From the NCBI GenBank assembly GCA_051453625.1, contig JBOZIK010000001.1, positions 162,056,084 to 162,120,083 on the forward strand: DNA of 64,000 nucleotides, in the 5' to 3' direction. Below the pieces are notes generated by a model that was not told the origin of the DNA, ran no database searches, and saw only the letters and a program-made list of their open reading frames with translations. Positions 1 to 11,362 of the stretch are shown piece after piece. A program made the position numbers and the translations under genes. Source of the DNA: Welwitschia mirabilis (Eukaryota; Gnetophyta; Gnetopsida; Welwitschiales). How positions within the stretch are numbered: position 1 is the stretch's first letter; every line of letters begins with the position of its first letter.

Positions 1-446
1 ATTAACTTAGACTCCCTATTTTTTATAGCATTGATTAATCATTATAATAATAAAGTAACAAAGTATATGATTGAGAGTAAGCATCAAATTAACATAATTG
101 ATATTTTACTATAAAATAACTAAGGATATTGATTGTAGATATTGGAATATGTTAATACTAGCTGAATCTAATCTTTATTATGTGAAAACCCAAAGTAAAC
201 CCAAAGTAAAAAGTTACTTAATCATGGTCACACCTATGAAAATCAAACATAAATTAAGTTTAAATATGATTAAGTAGTCTTATAACTTAAGCCAAGGAAT
301 AAAGTTAAGAAAGAATCTTGTAGATGGCCAAGGGAAGATCCTTCTTTTTGCAAAATTGCTTTTACCATGTTCAAGGTATAACAGCAATCATCTAAAGATG
401 TATAAAGTTTTAACCTTTATCTATTTACTTTCTAGATTTCTTGACT
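1..446. other. AT-rich stretch, nothing coding recognised
   Basis: No ORF or repeat that I can name. By position it should be the 3' region of the minus-strand Athila-like element whose integrase tail ends at 447, but I cannot align it confidently with the 3' regions of the other Athila copies in this window. Confidence 0.4.
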
Positions 447-524
447 TTAAAGATTAGAGATCTCAACAGAGCCATTATAATGTACCCTTTCTACATGATA
501 AGGACTAAGCCATTTGGAGGTTGA
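447..524 (-). pseudogene. Athila-type integrase C-terminal tail (fragment)
   Basis: Read on the minus strand, the last 25 codons before a stop at 447-449 give SKWLSPYHVERVHYNGSVEI. This fits the family pattern at the end of plant gypsy integrases (KLKSRWxGPF, then V, YGAVEI), the small beta-barrel that follows the catalytic core. The same sequence with different decay lies at about 44800-44860 (YFEKIHSNGSIEIS) and a longer version at 34290-34575. The N-terminal side is lost in the gap 525-1342. Seen: the motif. Inferred: that it belongs to the same element as the protease at 1343-1801. Confidence 0.6.
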
Positions 525-1342
525 NNNNNNNNNNNNNNNNNNNNNNNNNNNNNNNNNNNNNNNNNNNNNNNNNNNNNNNNNNNNNNNNNNNNNNNNNNNN
601 NNNNNNNNNNNNNNNNNNNNNNNNNNNNNNNNNNNNNNNNNNNNNNNNNNNNNNNNNNNNNNNNNNNNNNNNNNNNNNNNNNNNNNNNNNNNNNNNNNNN
701 NNNNNNNNNNNNNNNNNNNNNNNNNNNNNNNNNNNNNNNNNNNNNNNNNNNNNNNNNNNNNNNNNNNNNNNNNNNNNNNNNNNNNNNNNNNNNNNNNNNN
801 NNNNNNNNNNNNNNNNNNNNNNNNNNNNNNNNNNNNNNNNNNNNNNNNNNNNNNNNNNNNNNNNNNNNNNNNNNNNNNNNNNNNNNNNNNNNNNNNNNNN
901 NNNNNNNNNNNNNNNNNNNNNNNNNNNNNNNNNNNNNNNNNNNNNNNNNNNNNNNNNNNNNNNNNNNNNNNNNNNNNNNNNNNNNNNNNNNNNNNNNNNN
1001 NNNNNNNNNNNNNNNNNNNNNNNNNNNNNNNNNNNNNNNNNNNNNNNNNNNNNNNNNNNNNNNNNNNNNNNNNNNNNNNNNNNNNNNNNNNNNNNNNNNN
1101 NNNNNNNNNNNNNNNNNNNNNNNNNNNNNNNNNNNNNNNNNNNNNNNNNNNNNNNNNNNNNNNNNNNNNNNNNNNNNNNNNNNNNNNNNNNNNNNNNNNN
1201 NNNNNNNNNNNNNNNNNNNNNNNNNNNNNNNNNNNNNNNNNNNNNNNNNNNNNNNNNNNNNNNNNNNNNNNNNNNNNNNNNNNNNNNNNNNNNNNNNNNN
1301 NNNNNNNNNNNNNNNNNNNNNNNNNNNNNNNNNNNNNNNNNN
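525..1342. other. assembly gap, 818 N
   Basis: Unknown sequence between the Athila protease and the integrase tail. If the length is a real estimate, it is far too short to hold RT, RNase H and an integrase core (normally more than 2 kb). Confidence 0.99.
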
Positions 1343-1801
1343 GGTAGAGTTATGTAATGAAAGGAGCCTTTCTTCTAAAGGATGATGTTGAACTAACATG
1401 GATGATCTAACTTTTTCTTTTATGTCTAGTTCATCTTCTACATCCTTTTCAGCAGTATAGAATATTATGATACTATGACATTCCATGATCCCTGTGCGAG
1501 TATAAATGACATAATAAGATGTTGAATAAAAGGCTCTTCCAAAAAGTAGAGGGTATTCACCATTATGTTTAACCTCTATAATGACCACATCTATAGGGTA
1601 TAAAGCTTCATCAATTTGAATCACTAAATCTTTGATTATTCTTTTAGGTTTCTTAATTAATGCATTAGCCAATTCCAACACTATTTTAGTAGGTTTTATT
1701 ATTCTTTCTAATCCAAGTTTTTTACAAATGTGTAAAGGAATAATATTAAGACTTACTCCTATGTCTATTAGAGCTTTCTTGATTTTCTTATTTCCTTCCA
1801 A
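1343..1801 (-). pseudogene. gypsy (Athila-type) retropepsin, fragment
   Basis: An open minus-strand frame reads KKALIDIGVSLNIIPLHICK, followed by LGL, the pattern of the aspartic protease of plant gypsy elements (ALIDLGASINLMP). About 60 residues later comes PLLFGRAFYST, the expected ILLGRPFLAT flap-side motif. The catalytic triad position reads D-I-G-V rather than D-x-G-A, so the Asp is kept but the following Ala is Val. The protease would process the Gag-Pol polyprotein in the particle. Its end runs into the gap. A homologous but more decayed protease lies at 45891-46088. The frame has no stop before the gap, but the surrounding element is broken, so I call it a pseudogene. Confidence 0.75.
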
Positions 1802-3451
1802 AATAACACCAAGAGTGGTTACTCTTAAATCTTTAAACTTAAGAAATTTTTGAGAAACTAAGTTGGAAAGAGATTGTGCAATAAATACTTTACTTGAATT
1901 ACCCTCTTTTATTTTATTTTTACTAAGTCCTTCTAAATTTTATTTTACTTGGGGTTGTCTTGAAGGATTTTTCAATGATAGTAACACCATTTATAACTGC
2001 TTTTAAACACTTATCATAAGTTGGATTTTTGTTTAATCTTTTTAATCATGGGGTAGTATTCTTCTTAGGATGTTGGTTGTTATTATTGGATTTAAAAAGG
2101 TTCAACTAATTAAGAATTTTAATATCATCTTCTTAAGGTTTTTATTTAGAGATTGAAATTGAAGGTTTCTCATAAGGAGTAGTGTTATGTCCACTTTTAG
2201 TTACTAACCTTTAATAATTCTTTACATTATTTGGATTTGAAATAGTTTGAATGACAAAGGATCCTTGAGGTCTTTGATTTCCTAACATGTTTTATTGAAG
2301 AAAACCAATCAAATTTTTTAAAGTTTTTATTCTGATTTTACAAAATTTCATTAGTGGTATCTTATGTATTTTTGAGTTCATCCATCATTTCTCTATAAGG
2401 ATCATTTTTATTGTAGTTGAAAAAATTGGGCTGAGAGTTATGAATTCTATATTTATTATCAAATGAAAGTTGGAAAGATGTTAAAGTTTCATTATTTCTT
2501 GATGGATATTATTGATTTCCTCTAAAGTTGTTTGGCCTTTAATTAGATTCATAAAATTCATTAAATATGTCCTTTCTACAAGTTGGTAAAGCTGGGCATT
2601 CCTTGGTAGAATGATAGTTTTCATCACATATTTTACAATGGTTGNNNNNNNNNNNNNNNNNNNTAGTTAAAGCTTTTTCTATAACTCTCTAATCTACTAG
2701 TAAGATCACTAAGTAGGGTTTTAATGTTTGATTATTCTTCTTTATGTTGCACATTTTTTGAGTCTCTAAGAATTTCACCTATAATTCTAGTGTCTTTACA
2801 TGTAGTTTTTGGCTAATTTTGACTTTTTTTCATAAGGTCTTCTAATAAGTTCCAAGCATTATATAAGGTTAAATTAAGTAAATCTCCACCACATGAAAAA
2901 TCTACCATTTGTTTGGTTTAACTATTTAATCCATTATAGAAATGATTAATAAGTTCTTATTTTTCAAATTTATTTATTGGGTTAAATGATACAGCAATCA
3001 AGAATCTTTCATATGTTGAGAAATAATCTTCATTAGGGTATTACTAAAAATTTGTTACTTCTTTTCTTCTTGTTATCATGACTATCTCATTCATGAACTA
3101 TTTGATAAAGACTTCTTGTACATGATTCTATGACTTAAGACTTCTATGTGAAATGGTTTTAAGCTAATTCTTTGCTTTTCTTTTTAAGCTAAATGGAGAA
3201 AATATCATAGAAGTCCTATCTGAAATTGTATTTTTTCCATTTCTTGAGGTAAGGATGAGTTTTTTAATATCAACTATGTGTTGGAATGGGTCTTCATTGG
3301 GTTCTCTAGAAAATATAGGATAAACATTCAAGTTTTTTAATTCTACATCATCTCTAGGGGGTATGTAAAATGGATTTTGAAGTTTGCTCTTTTCATTGGC
3401 TAACATATCCTTTAAAGTGATATGTGAATTAGAAGATTTATTGGATGTCAT
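1802..3451 (-). pseudogene. Athila-like gypsy gag with CCHC knuckle
   Basis: Gag of a gypsy element, the capsid/nucleocapsid precursor. The likely start is the Met at 3451 (MTSNKSSNSH...TLKDMLANEKSKLQ), because the plus-strand copy at 55476 begins the same way. The conserved capsid words NEDPFQHI and FSPFSLKRKAKN follow. A retroviral zinc knuckle is readable at 2596-2637 (CKICDENYHSTKEC), with all four CX2CX4HX4C ligands present. Many stops and frameshifts lie between these blocks, so no full protein can be made. Just 5' of the Met, at 3569/3570, the element is cut by the copia array; its 5' UTR, PBS and LTR are absent. Confidence 0.8.
2596..2637 (-). other. intact CCHC zinc-knuckle motif in Athila gag
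   Basis: CKICDENYHSTKEC: every zinc ligand is present. The other two Athila copies have lost ligands here (about 46900: last Cys to Tyr; about 56310: first and last Cys to Tyr). Confidence 0.8.
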
Positions 3452-3569
3452 ATAGGTAATAGTATTATGATGATTAGGCAAAAGAGAAGAGGTAGAATTC
3501 TTAGTAGAACTTAGTTGACTTTCAGAAATTTTCAAAGACTTAGGAGTATGTGAATAAGAAATTAACACT

Positions 3570-3670
3570 ATGATCATACAAATAGTTTAATAATATAATA
3601 AGGCACATTATTAGAACAAGAAACATGTTGCATTAGAGATATAACATTTTACAATTAATTTAATTATACA
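3570..3670 (-). repeat. 100-bp segment between LTR boundary and PPT-like tract
   Basis: A segment conserved at 3570-3670, 11363-11460 and 19655-19755. It separates the apparent LTR end (...CAACA) from the minus-strand purine tract (GACAAAGGGGAAGAAT at about 11468-11484). Either it belongs to the LTR, which would then be about 1.1 kb, or it is an insertion between LTR and PPT. Confidence 0.6.
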
Positions 3671-3744
3671 AGATATTCTACCCCTTTGTTATCATTGAAA
3701 AACAAAATAAGAAGAGTAGAAGATATAGGAGAATACAAAAATCA

Positions 3745-3886
<142 letters not shown>

Positions 3887-3924
3887 TAAGAGAGTAAGAA
3901 GAAGGAAGATGATAAAGATGGAGC

Positions 3925-5000
3925 TTAATCAGATAATTCATCATAAGGAGAAGGAGAGGTATGATCTCCAGGAGCTTCTTTATCTTCAGACTCTGATGGA
4001 GTCTCCAAGTCAAAAGCTAAGAAACCAAAAACCATGCGATCTACTTTCTTATGCAACCTGTCCACTGAATCCTGTAGTGTTTGAACTACTTGAAATAACA
4101 CTTCATTTGAAATAGATTCAGCTAATGTACCTTTTTCAATCCATTGCTTCTTCTTAGGAGGAGGAGATAGACCAATCACATCTAAGAAAATGTTCATTTT
4201 CTTAAGTAAAAATGAACCAAGTAATTTGAGAACTTTGACTAACTCCTCATCTTTTTATATGACAAATTAATGGTTCTCAAGGATAGCCATAGTTAGACCA
4301 CTAAAAAGGAGACTAGAATGGCTTGGAATGAAAATTTAACTAATATAGTATATAACAAACTTACAAAGATTAATTCTAACATCTATTCCCAAATAAAACN
4401 NNNNNNNNNAACATAATATAGACACATAAAAGAGATACTTTATTCTTGTTTCCAAGTTTTGGAACTAAATTGTAAGTAAAAATCTAAAAAATGACTTAAT
4501 AAAATGGCTTAAGATAATTAGTAGTATGTTAAGATGCCATAGAACTTGCTTCTCAAATAGTTATTTTGTTAGAACATCCTTAGAAACTACCTCTTAAAGA
4601 AAGGCTACTGAGTAAATTTTGTGAAAGAATCCATCATTCAGAAAACTAGTAATCAATTTCCAAATCTGCTTCTACAATTCTTCTGTACACTTTAAAAACT
4701 AACTTCCAATTAGATTTATCAAATAATCCATTATAGTATAATAGATGTACTATTTTAACTAAATGTTTTGTATTTGAATTTTGATTGTACATCCATCCTT
4801 ATTTTGTAAACTTTGGTTCTAACTAGAGCTCATGTTGAAAAGACTAAAAAACTATGCTTCATTCTGGAGCTAGGAATCTTTTGGAGAAGTAACCTTACCA
4901 GTTTCTCTAATTATTTAAATAAAGAAATCATTCTACTTCTAAAGCTAGCTTCTTCCCCTTTTTAGGAGTAGAAAACTTTTATTTTATCATGATAAGGATG
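3925..5000 (-). pseudogene. extra 3' ORF (aORF) of copia unit 1
   Basis: Downstream of RNase H on the minus strand lies a third coding region, present in all three units. Its C-terminal 90 codons are still open (3925-4197): MNIFLDVIGLSPPPKKK, a stretch with heptad-like hydrophobics, then an acidic Ser/Pro-rich tail ending in PSPYDELSD. Upstream the frame is broken, but unit 2 shows the order better (LPFGGLIMAIL, then VKVLKPLGSFSLKK). This resembles what is annotated in plant genomes as a putative plant transposon protein domain, and an extra ORF in this position is known from SIRE-type elements. The function is not known; I see no convincing signal peptide or membrane segment. Confidence 0.5.
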
Positions 5001-5479
5001 CAAGAAGGATAGGATAGAGTCAAAGTCACAAGATGGCATAGAAAGGTAGGTAAAGAAATGAAGTCAAAAAAGACAAAAGAATAGAAATGATAGATTAAAA
5101 AGGTATAGGAATATCCATGGCATCACATCTATCCTAACATTTGGGTTTTAAAACTCAGACATCCAAGTTTAAAAAAAAAAAAAACTGTCAATTAAAAAAT
5201 TTACGTCGAACATCTGATGAATAATGTTGGGATGTTCGAGCTCGACTCAACTGCTAATAGTTAGATGTCTAGGCTTATCATTTGGTATGTCCACAAAAGA
5301 TTTGATAAACCCACATTTATCTTATAGTAGGATGTCTAGAAAAGGAATTGGGACATTCAAAAAACTAGAAAAGGATACCACATGGATTTTATTCAAATGA
5401 TGACAAATGTAGAAGTATATTATTATTTTTTGAGTAAAATTATGTTGAGAAGGAAAGGTTCCTCAATTCACTTTAATGA

Positions 5480-6990
5480 TAAAAGAAAGTAAATTTATCT
5501 TCATTCAAGCTCTTAGTCATTAAGTTAGAAATTTGATGCTCAATGGAAATGTAGTCAATAGAAACATTATTATTTTAAAAATACTCCCTTATGAAATGAT
5601 GTCTGATGTCTATTGTTTGATTCTTGAATGTTGAACTATATTTTTAGTTATATTAATGGAACTGGTGTTGTCATAAAGGATTTTAATGTTTTCAAGCTTT
5701 ACACCAAAATCGGTCATCATTTACTTCATCCAAAGCAACTGACTATAACAAGATTGAGCTACTATATATTTAGCTTTAGCTATGGACAAAGAAGTGGTTG
5801 TTTGATTTCTACTTAACCACAAAACTAGGTAGTTATCAATACAAAAGCAAGCACCACTTGTACTTTTTTGATCATCAACATAACTAGCCTAGGTAGCATC
5901 ACTATAACCTATAAGAAATAGACTAGTATTTTAACCATACTAAAGATCATAGTGCTAAGTATTTTTAAGATATCTTAAAATTATTTTACATGAGTGAGAT
6001 GAGACTCTATAGGATTAGCTTGATATCTAGCATAGACTCCAACACTGTAAGCTATATCAGGACCACTAGCGGTGACATATATCAAACTTCCTATCAGCCT
6101 ACGATATAATTTTTGATTAAAATGTTTTGCTAAGCTCATCTTTGCTAACTTTAACATTCATAGATATAGGTGTTGGGGTGTCTTTACAATTAGTCATATT
6201 ATACTTAGCTAGAATGTCATGAATGTATTTAGATTAACAAATAATAATTCCATTTTCCCTTTTTCTAATTTCCTAACCTAAGAAAAAATTCAATTCCCCT
6301 ATTAGGCTCATTTCAAATTCATTTTACATTAAATTGGCAAAGTCTAATGAAAGATATTCTTTCATAGAACCAAAGACAATATCATCTACATAGATTTATG
6401 CTATAATAATATCTTCATTACCTCTCTTGAAAAATAAAGTAGGATTAGCACTTTCTTTTAAAAAATGGTTGTCTAATAGGAATGAATTTAGACTATTAAA
6501 CCAATCTCTAGGAGCCTGTTTTAACCTATAAAGATCCTTATTTAATTTAAAAACATAATTAGGAAATTTAGAATCAATAAACCCTGGAGAGTAAGCAACA
6601 TACACTTTTTCATTAATAAATCCACTTAAAAACACGCTTTTAACATCCATTTGAAATAGTTTTATCTTATAGAAACAAGCATATACTACAAACATATGAA
6701 TAGCTTCTAACTTGGCAACTAGAGCAAAGGTCTCACCATAGTCAATTCCTTCCTGTTGGCAATATCCCTGTTCTACAAATCTAGCTTTGTTCTAAATAAT
6801 GTTATGGCTTTCATCTCTTTTGTTCTTAAACACTCATTTTATGCCAATAATGTGCTTTCCATGTGAAGGAAGAACAAGATTCCATACCTTATTTCTTTTA
6901 AATTAATTTAGCTTTTTTTGCATGACTAACATCCATAACTCATCACTATCTGCTTCCTAAAAAAACTTATGCTTAATGTTAGTTAAAAAA
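5480..6990 (-). pseudogene. copia RT and RNase H, unit 1
   Basis: The RVT_2 domain is readable on the minus strand. An open stretch at 6396-6695 holds IKLFQMDVKSVFLSGFINE, with the motif A Asp intact, then VFKLNKDLYRLKQAP and, just beyond it, the catalytic YVDD at 6379-6393. RNase H follows toward 5500, broken by stops. The polymerase would copy element RNA into DNA in the particle. Both RT catalytic motifs checked are intact, although the frame is broken in many places. This is the least damaged RT core of the array together with unit 3; unit 2 has lost the motif A Asp. Confidence 0.82.
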
Positions 6991-6999
6991 TATAAGAAG

Positions 7000-8060
7000 C
7001 TTTAATTAATGTGCTTACCACTTCAAGTAGTTATTCCTTTGGATGGATCACTCATAATGCAGTCTTTAGAATGATCCATTCTGGTTCTTAATGGATTTGA
7101 GTATTTGAAGAGGGTTCATTTTGAGAGGATGTTGAGGATTTAAGATTAACTTAAGATGAAGAAGAAATACTCAAACTATTATCACTTGTATTTGTGTCTA
7201 CATTGCTTGGATTAGATTCATAAATTTTGATATGAATAGATTCTTCATATTTATGAGAGAGTTTATTAAAGACTCGATATGCTTTACTGGAAGTTAAATA
7301 CCCAAGAAATATACCTTTAAATATTTTGGAATCAAACCTACCTATGCTTGACTTGTTCTTAAGTATAGAACACTTACTACCAAAAACTTCAAAGTAACTT
7401 GCATTTGGTCTTTTACCATGTCAAAGCTCGTATGTAGTCCTCAATGTCTTTCTCCTTAGAAAAACTTTATTACTCACATAAAATGTAGTGTTGATTGCCT
7501 CAACCCAAAAATAATAAGGTATATCAAATTCATTAAGCATCTTTTAAGCCATATCTAGCAGAGATCTATTCTTACGTTCAGCTACTCCATTTTAGTGGGG
7601 AGTTCTTGAAGATAAAAATTGATGTTGTATCTCATTTAAATAATAAAAATTTTTAAATTTTTCATTTTCAAACTCACCACAGGGATTATAACATATTTGC
7701 TTGATCGTATAACATTTTTCATTTTGGACTTTCTTGCACACCTTTACAAATAGATCAAATATCTCATCTTTACTAGACATGAATGATACCTAAAAAAAAT
7801 GTGAAAAATTATCTACCATAACTTAAAAATACCTATTTCCTCCTAGACTTCTTGTTTGAGTAGGTCCAAAAAATCTATATGTATGATATTAAGAGATCAG
7901 TTTGAAGAAATACCTATTTTAGATTTGAAGCTTGATTTGGACTGTTTACCTTTTATACATGATTTTCACAATCTAGTATGTTGAACATTTAGTCTAGGAA
8001 TCCTAGCCACAATTTCTTTGGTTGAGATTAGATTCAAATCCTTGAGATTCATATGTTTAA
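7000..8060 (-). pseudogene. copia integrase, unit 1
   Basis: The integrase core is recognisable on the minus strand at 7592-7780: KVQNEKCYTIKQICYNPCGEF then ENEKF. The family reads RSDHGGEFEN here, so the second catalytic Asp has become Asn. The third catalytic residue lies in NGVAERKNRSL at about 7560-7600, Glu present, but the preceding Gln codon is a TAA. The region further left carries the integrase tail and the start of the linker to RT. The integrase would insert the cDNA into the chromosome; this copy cannot. Confidence 0.75.
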
Positions 8061-8091
8061 GCCTCCTATGCCAGATGTCTACTTTATTTTC

Positions 8092-8475
8092 CTATACCCA
8101 AAAATAACCATATCTACTCTTGAGTTCATTACTAATCACATACATACATTTAGATCTATTGCTAGTCAAGATAATACTGTTAGTGGATTTATTTTTTACT
8201 ACATATTTATCGTTATAAAATGATACAATATTTCCTTTATCATGAATTTGTAATACACTTAAAATATTATGCTTTAAATCATTTACTAAATATATGTCAT
8301 GAATTTGAGGATGAGAATCATTTAAATCAAGGGATTTCTTACCAATAATATGACCTTTTCTATTATCTCCAAATATTACCTCTCCACTGTCATAATCTTG
8401 GAAGGAGGCTAATATACTTTTGTCACTAGCCATGTGACAATAACAACCATTGTCAAGATACCATTTGGTTGTTTC
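8092..8475 (-). pseudogene. copia protease and GAG-pre-integrase, unit 1
   Basis: An open minus-strand frame starts with WYLDNGCYCHMASDKSILAS. The copia protease signature is WYLDSGCSRHMTG, so the catalytic D-S-G is now D-N-G. It continues into VIFGDNRKGHIIGK and the GAG-pre-integrase-like KHNILSVLQIHDKGNIVSFY. The frame is interrupted upstream by a 100-N gap (8476-8575), which has the same roughly 65-bp sequence on both sides, so the gap is an unresolved overlap, not missing sequence. Confidence 0.78.
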
Positions 8476-8575
8476 NNNNNNNNNNNNNNNNNNNNNNNNN
8501 NNNNNNNNNNNNNNNNNNNNNNNNNNNNNNNNNNNNNNNNNNNNNNNNNNNNNNNNNNNNNNNNNNNNNNNNNNN
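8476..8575. other. assembly gap with duplicated flanks
   Basis: 100 N. About 65 bp ending in CCATTTGGTTGTTTC occur on both sides (ending at 8475 and at 8640), which indicates two contigs joined without merging their overlap. Confidence 0.95.
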
Positions 8576-10283
8576 AATATACTTTTGTCACTAGCCATGT
8601 GACAATAACAACCATTGTCAAGATACCATTTGGTTGTTTCTTGTACTTTGAAGGCAGCATGAGTGAAAAGTGACCTGATAGTTTTCTTTTTGATTCATTT
8701 TCAGTTACCCTTCTTAGAAGCCTACTTTCTATCTAAATGTCTAGAACCACTTTGAGACTTGAAATTGGAATTAAAACCCAAGTATTAGGATTTTCTAAAA
8801 GGTCATGAATATTGAATGTAATGATATTATTGACAGAAGTAACATCGTAAACTAAAAATATCAAAAGAATGAAATTTTACACTAGGACAAAAGAAGGCTT
8901 GAGGAGGCAACATACCAGCAGTAAAATCAATACTAGATTTGTGGTCTTTTTCCCAATCCTAAAAGATGATCCAAGTTCTCTTTTCCATTTTCTAGATGTT
9001 CAGCTATCCCTTGAGCTCAATCTAATTCCTTCTAAAGAGATTCTATTTTTAAAGAAGCCTCTTCTAGTTTTCCTTCGAGATTGATCATCTGCTTCTTAAG
9101 ATACAAATTTTTATTTCTAAGATTTAAACATACATGATATAATCTTTTATAAGCACTAGATAACTCATCATTATTATCATCATCACTTTCATAATCACAT
9201 GTATCTAAGAAATTAGGTAAAAGAGATAGATTAATTAAGGTACTTACTTCTTTAATTAGAGCTATCAGGCCAAAATTCACACACCCATTCTCATCACTTG
9301 AAGAAGATCTATATCCATCCTCATCCCATGTATCTTTTAGGGATTTCTTTTCTTTGATCTAGGAAGACTTGTCCTTTCACTTATTAGGACATTTGTAAGT
9401 AATGTAGTCATATCCTTTACATTCATAACACTGTATAAAACTATATGAACTTTTACCTTTATCCATACCTTTTCGAAATTATCGTCATAAAGATCTTTCT
9501 CCTTTCTTCTTGAGAAACTACTTGAATTTCTTTGCTAATAGATCTATATCTTCATCTTTAGGTTCACTTGATTGAGAGTTTTCTTCCACATCTGGTTCAA
9601 CTTTGAGTGCTATGTTCCTTCTTTTTGGATGATCCTCTTTATTCTAAAGAGATGCCTCATAAGCCATGAGTGAACCTTTTAGTTCTTCAAATTTGATAAG
9701 GTTGATGTCCTTACTTTCCTCAATGGAAGTAATCTTGGGTCTGAATTTCTTTGTGAGAATTTTGAAAATCTTTCTCACAATTTTGAGGAATAGCTTCTCC
9801 CAATCCCCACATGCCATTGATTATATTACTTATCTTGAAGGTATACTTTACAACTAATTCTAAATATTCCATTTTAATATTCTTCAACTAAGTTATCAAC
9901 ATTTTTAGTTTGGCATTTTTGGTTACACTCATTCCTTCATGACCAACTCTCAAGGTTTTCCATATATCTTGAGCTATCATGCTCGATACCACTCGATTGT
10001 ATTCTTTTGATGATAAGGAACATATCAAGGTGTTTATTTCCTTTTCATTCATTTATGCTATTCATTTATTATCCTAATCCCATTTATTTCTAGGCTTTAG
10101 GATGGTTTTACTACCAATAATATTAGTAGGAGCCATGTATCCAAGTTTAACAAACTCCTAAATCTTATAATCCAAGGATTAAAGGAAGATAGCCATCTTG
10201 GTTTTCCAATAAGCATAATTAGATCCTGAAAACAGTAGTGATCTGGATATTAACTATCCTTCTAAGAAATTTGAGGAAGCCAT
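8576..10283 (-). pseudogene. copia gag, unit 1
   Basis: Gag polyprotein on the minus strand, starting at the Met at 10283, about 50 bp after the PBS (MASSNFLEG, the same start as unit 2). The zinc knuckle at about 9383-9450 reads CYECKGYDYITYKC: the His ligand is replaced by Tyr. After it comes an acidic stretch and a Lys/Leu-rich, probably coiled-coil C-terminal part (9032-9280: YESDDDNNDELSSAYKRLYH, then KNLYLKKQMINLEGKLEEAS). Several stops and frameshifts interrupt the frame. Gag forms the virus-like particle of copia elements. Confidence 0.78.
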
Positions 10284-10332
10284 TTGACCTACAATTACAC
10301 AATATAAAAAGAACCCTAATCTAGAGTAACTA

Positions 10333-10345
10333 GGCTCTGATACCA
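10333..10345 (-). other. primer-binding site (tRNA-iMet type), unit 1
   Basis: On the minus strand TGGTATCAGAGCC, the standard copia PBS matching the 3' end of initiator tRNA-Met. It lies 2 nt from the LTR end and is undamaged. Unit 2 (about 18635-18648) and unit 3 (about 26830-26842) carry mutated versions. Confidence 0.92.
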
Positions 10346-10347
10346 AT

Positions 10348-11362
10348 TGTTAGGATCACCAAATACCCTAGAGGATGGGGTTTAGGTGAATAGGATTCTA
10401 AAAACACTTTTTACAAAAGCTAAGAAAAATTAAACTAATGATTGAACTTAAGAAGTAATAAAAATAATTGCACTCTACCTATTTATAGTAGTTCATCTCT
10501 CCAAGCCTACTCCACTCACAAGAGGTAGTAAAAGCTTTCAGCCTTTTGGTTCCTTTAAACAATAGTGCAATAGCACCACCATTCTTGATAAGGGCTTCAA
10601 TTACAACACTTGCTCTTTTTTGAGCAATGATCATGATTAATGAGAATAGATTTGATGAATTATAAGCCTCCTAGCTTTGATACATTAGCAAGTCATACAA
10701 GTAGAGAAGAATAATTACAATAGATTGGATTAGAATTATCTCTTAGTACAATAAAAGCAAGCTCTATTCTTTTAGCTAATTTTTCAAAAATTAGGTGTTT
10801 TTGAACTTCAATGAATGAGACATATATAGATTTTACATTGAGAAAAAACTTTTAATGAACCCTTGCATTGGTTACAAGGCCATATGAAACCATTTCTTAG
10901 TTGTTTGCACTTTGATAGAAGTTTTTAACATTCATCTTTACTTATTTTCATGTGTCAACAGATGGCTTATTAGATGTCCCAAGATAAAAGGCCAAATATC
11001 CCATTTTTAATCAAGAATTAATAGCTAATATGTGATAGGCTCGGACGTCTTAAGATAGGGGATCAGATGTCCTAGTATATTTTATCGATTATAGGGTTAG
11101 ACATTTCAAGGTAGAAGGTTGGACATCCTGGTACATTTTATCGGTTATATAATCAGACATCTTGAGGTAGAAGGTCAGACATTTTAGTACATTTTATTAG
11201 TTATAGGATCAGACATATCGAGGTAGAAGGTTGGATGTCCTAGTACATTTTCTAGATTTTTCCTAAGTTTACTCGACTGAATTTACTTTAGAGTTTGAGG
11301 TGGAACTTTGACTTAGAAATAATTTTGTTGTCTTATCAATGAAATAGACATGTTACTCAACA
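10348..11362 (-). repeat. shared LTR A (units 1 and 2)
   Basis: 1015 bp bounded by TGTTAGG...CTCAACA on the plus strand, so both ends carry the TGTT/AACA inverted ends typical of copia LTRs. It contains four copies of a 56-bp tandem repeat (11043-11266) rich in GACGTC-like motifs. It serves as 5' LTR of unit 1 and 3' LTR of unit 2. If the 100-bp segment to its right is part of the LTR, it would end at about 11460. Confidence 0.85.
11043..11266. repeat. 4 x 56-bp repeat with RGACRTCY motifs in LTR A
   Basis: Copies start at 11043, 11099, 11155 and 11211, exactly 56 bp apart. Each holds two sites of the form GGACGTC/GGACATCC, followed by GTACATTTTA. Equivalent arrays sit in LTR B (about 19330-19545) and LTR C (about 27565-27750). 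Confidence 0.85.

Noticed and set aside
514-1357. Long plus-strand frames through N runs (also at 25500-25940 and minus 62626-63330)
   Set aside because: They consist almost wholly of unknown bases.
8869-9084. Plus-strand ORFs opposite copia gag and pol (also 1632-1853, 9666-9857, 15184-15390, 24099-24365)
   Set aside because: Shadows of minus-strand retrotransposon coding sequence.
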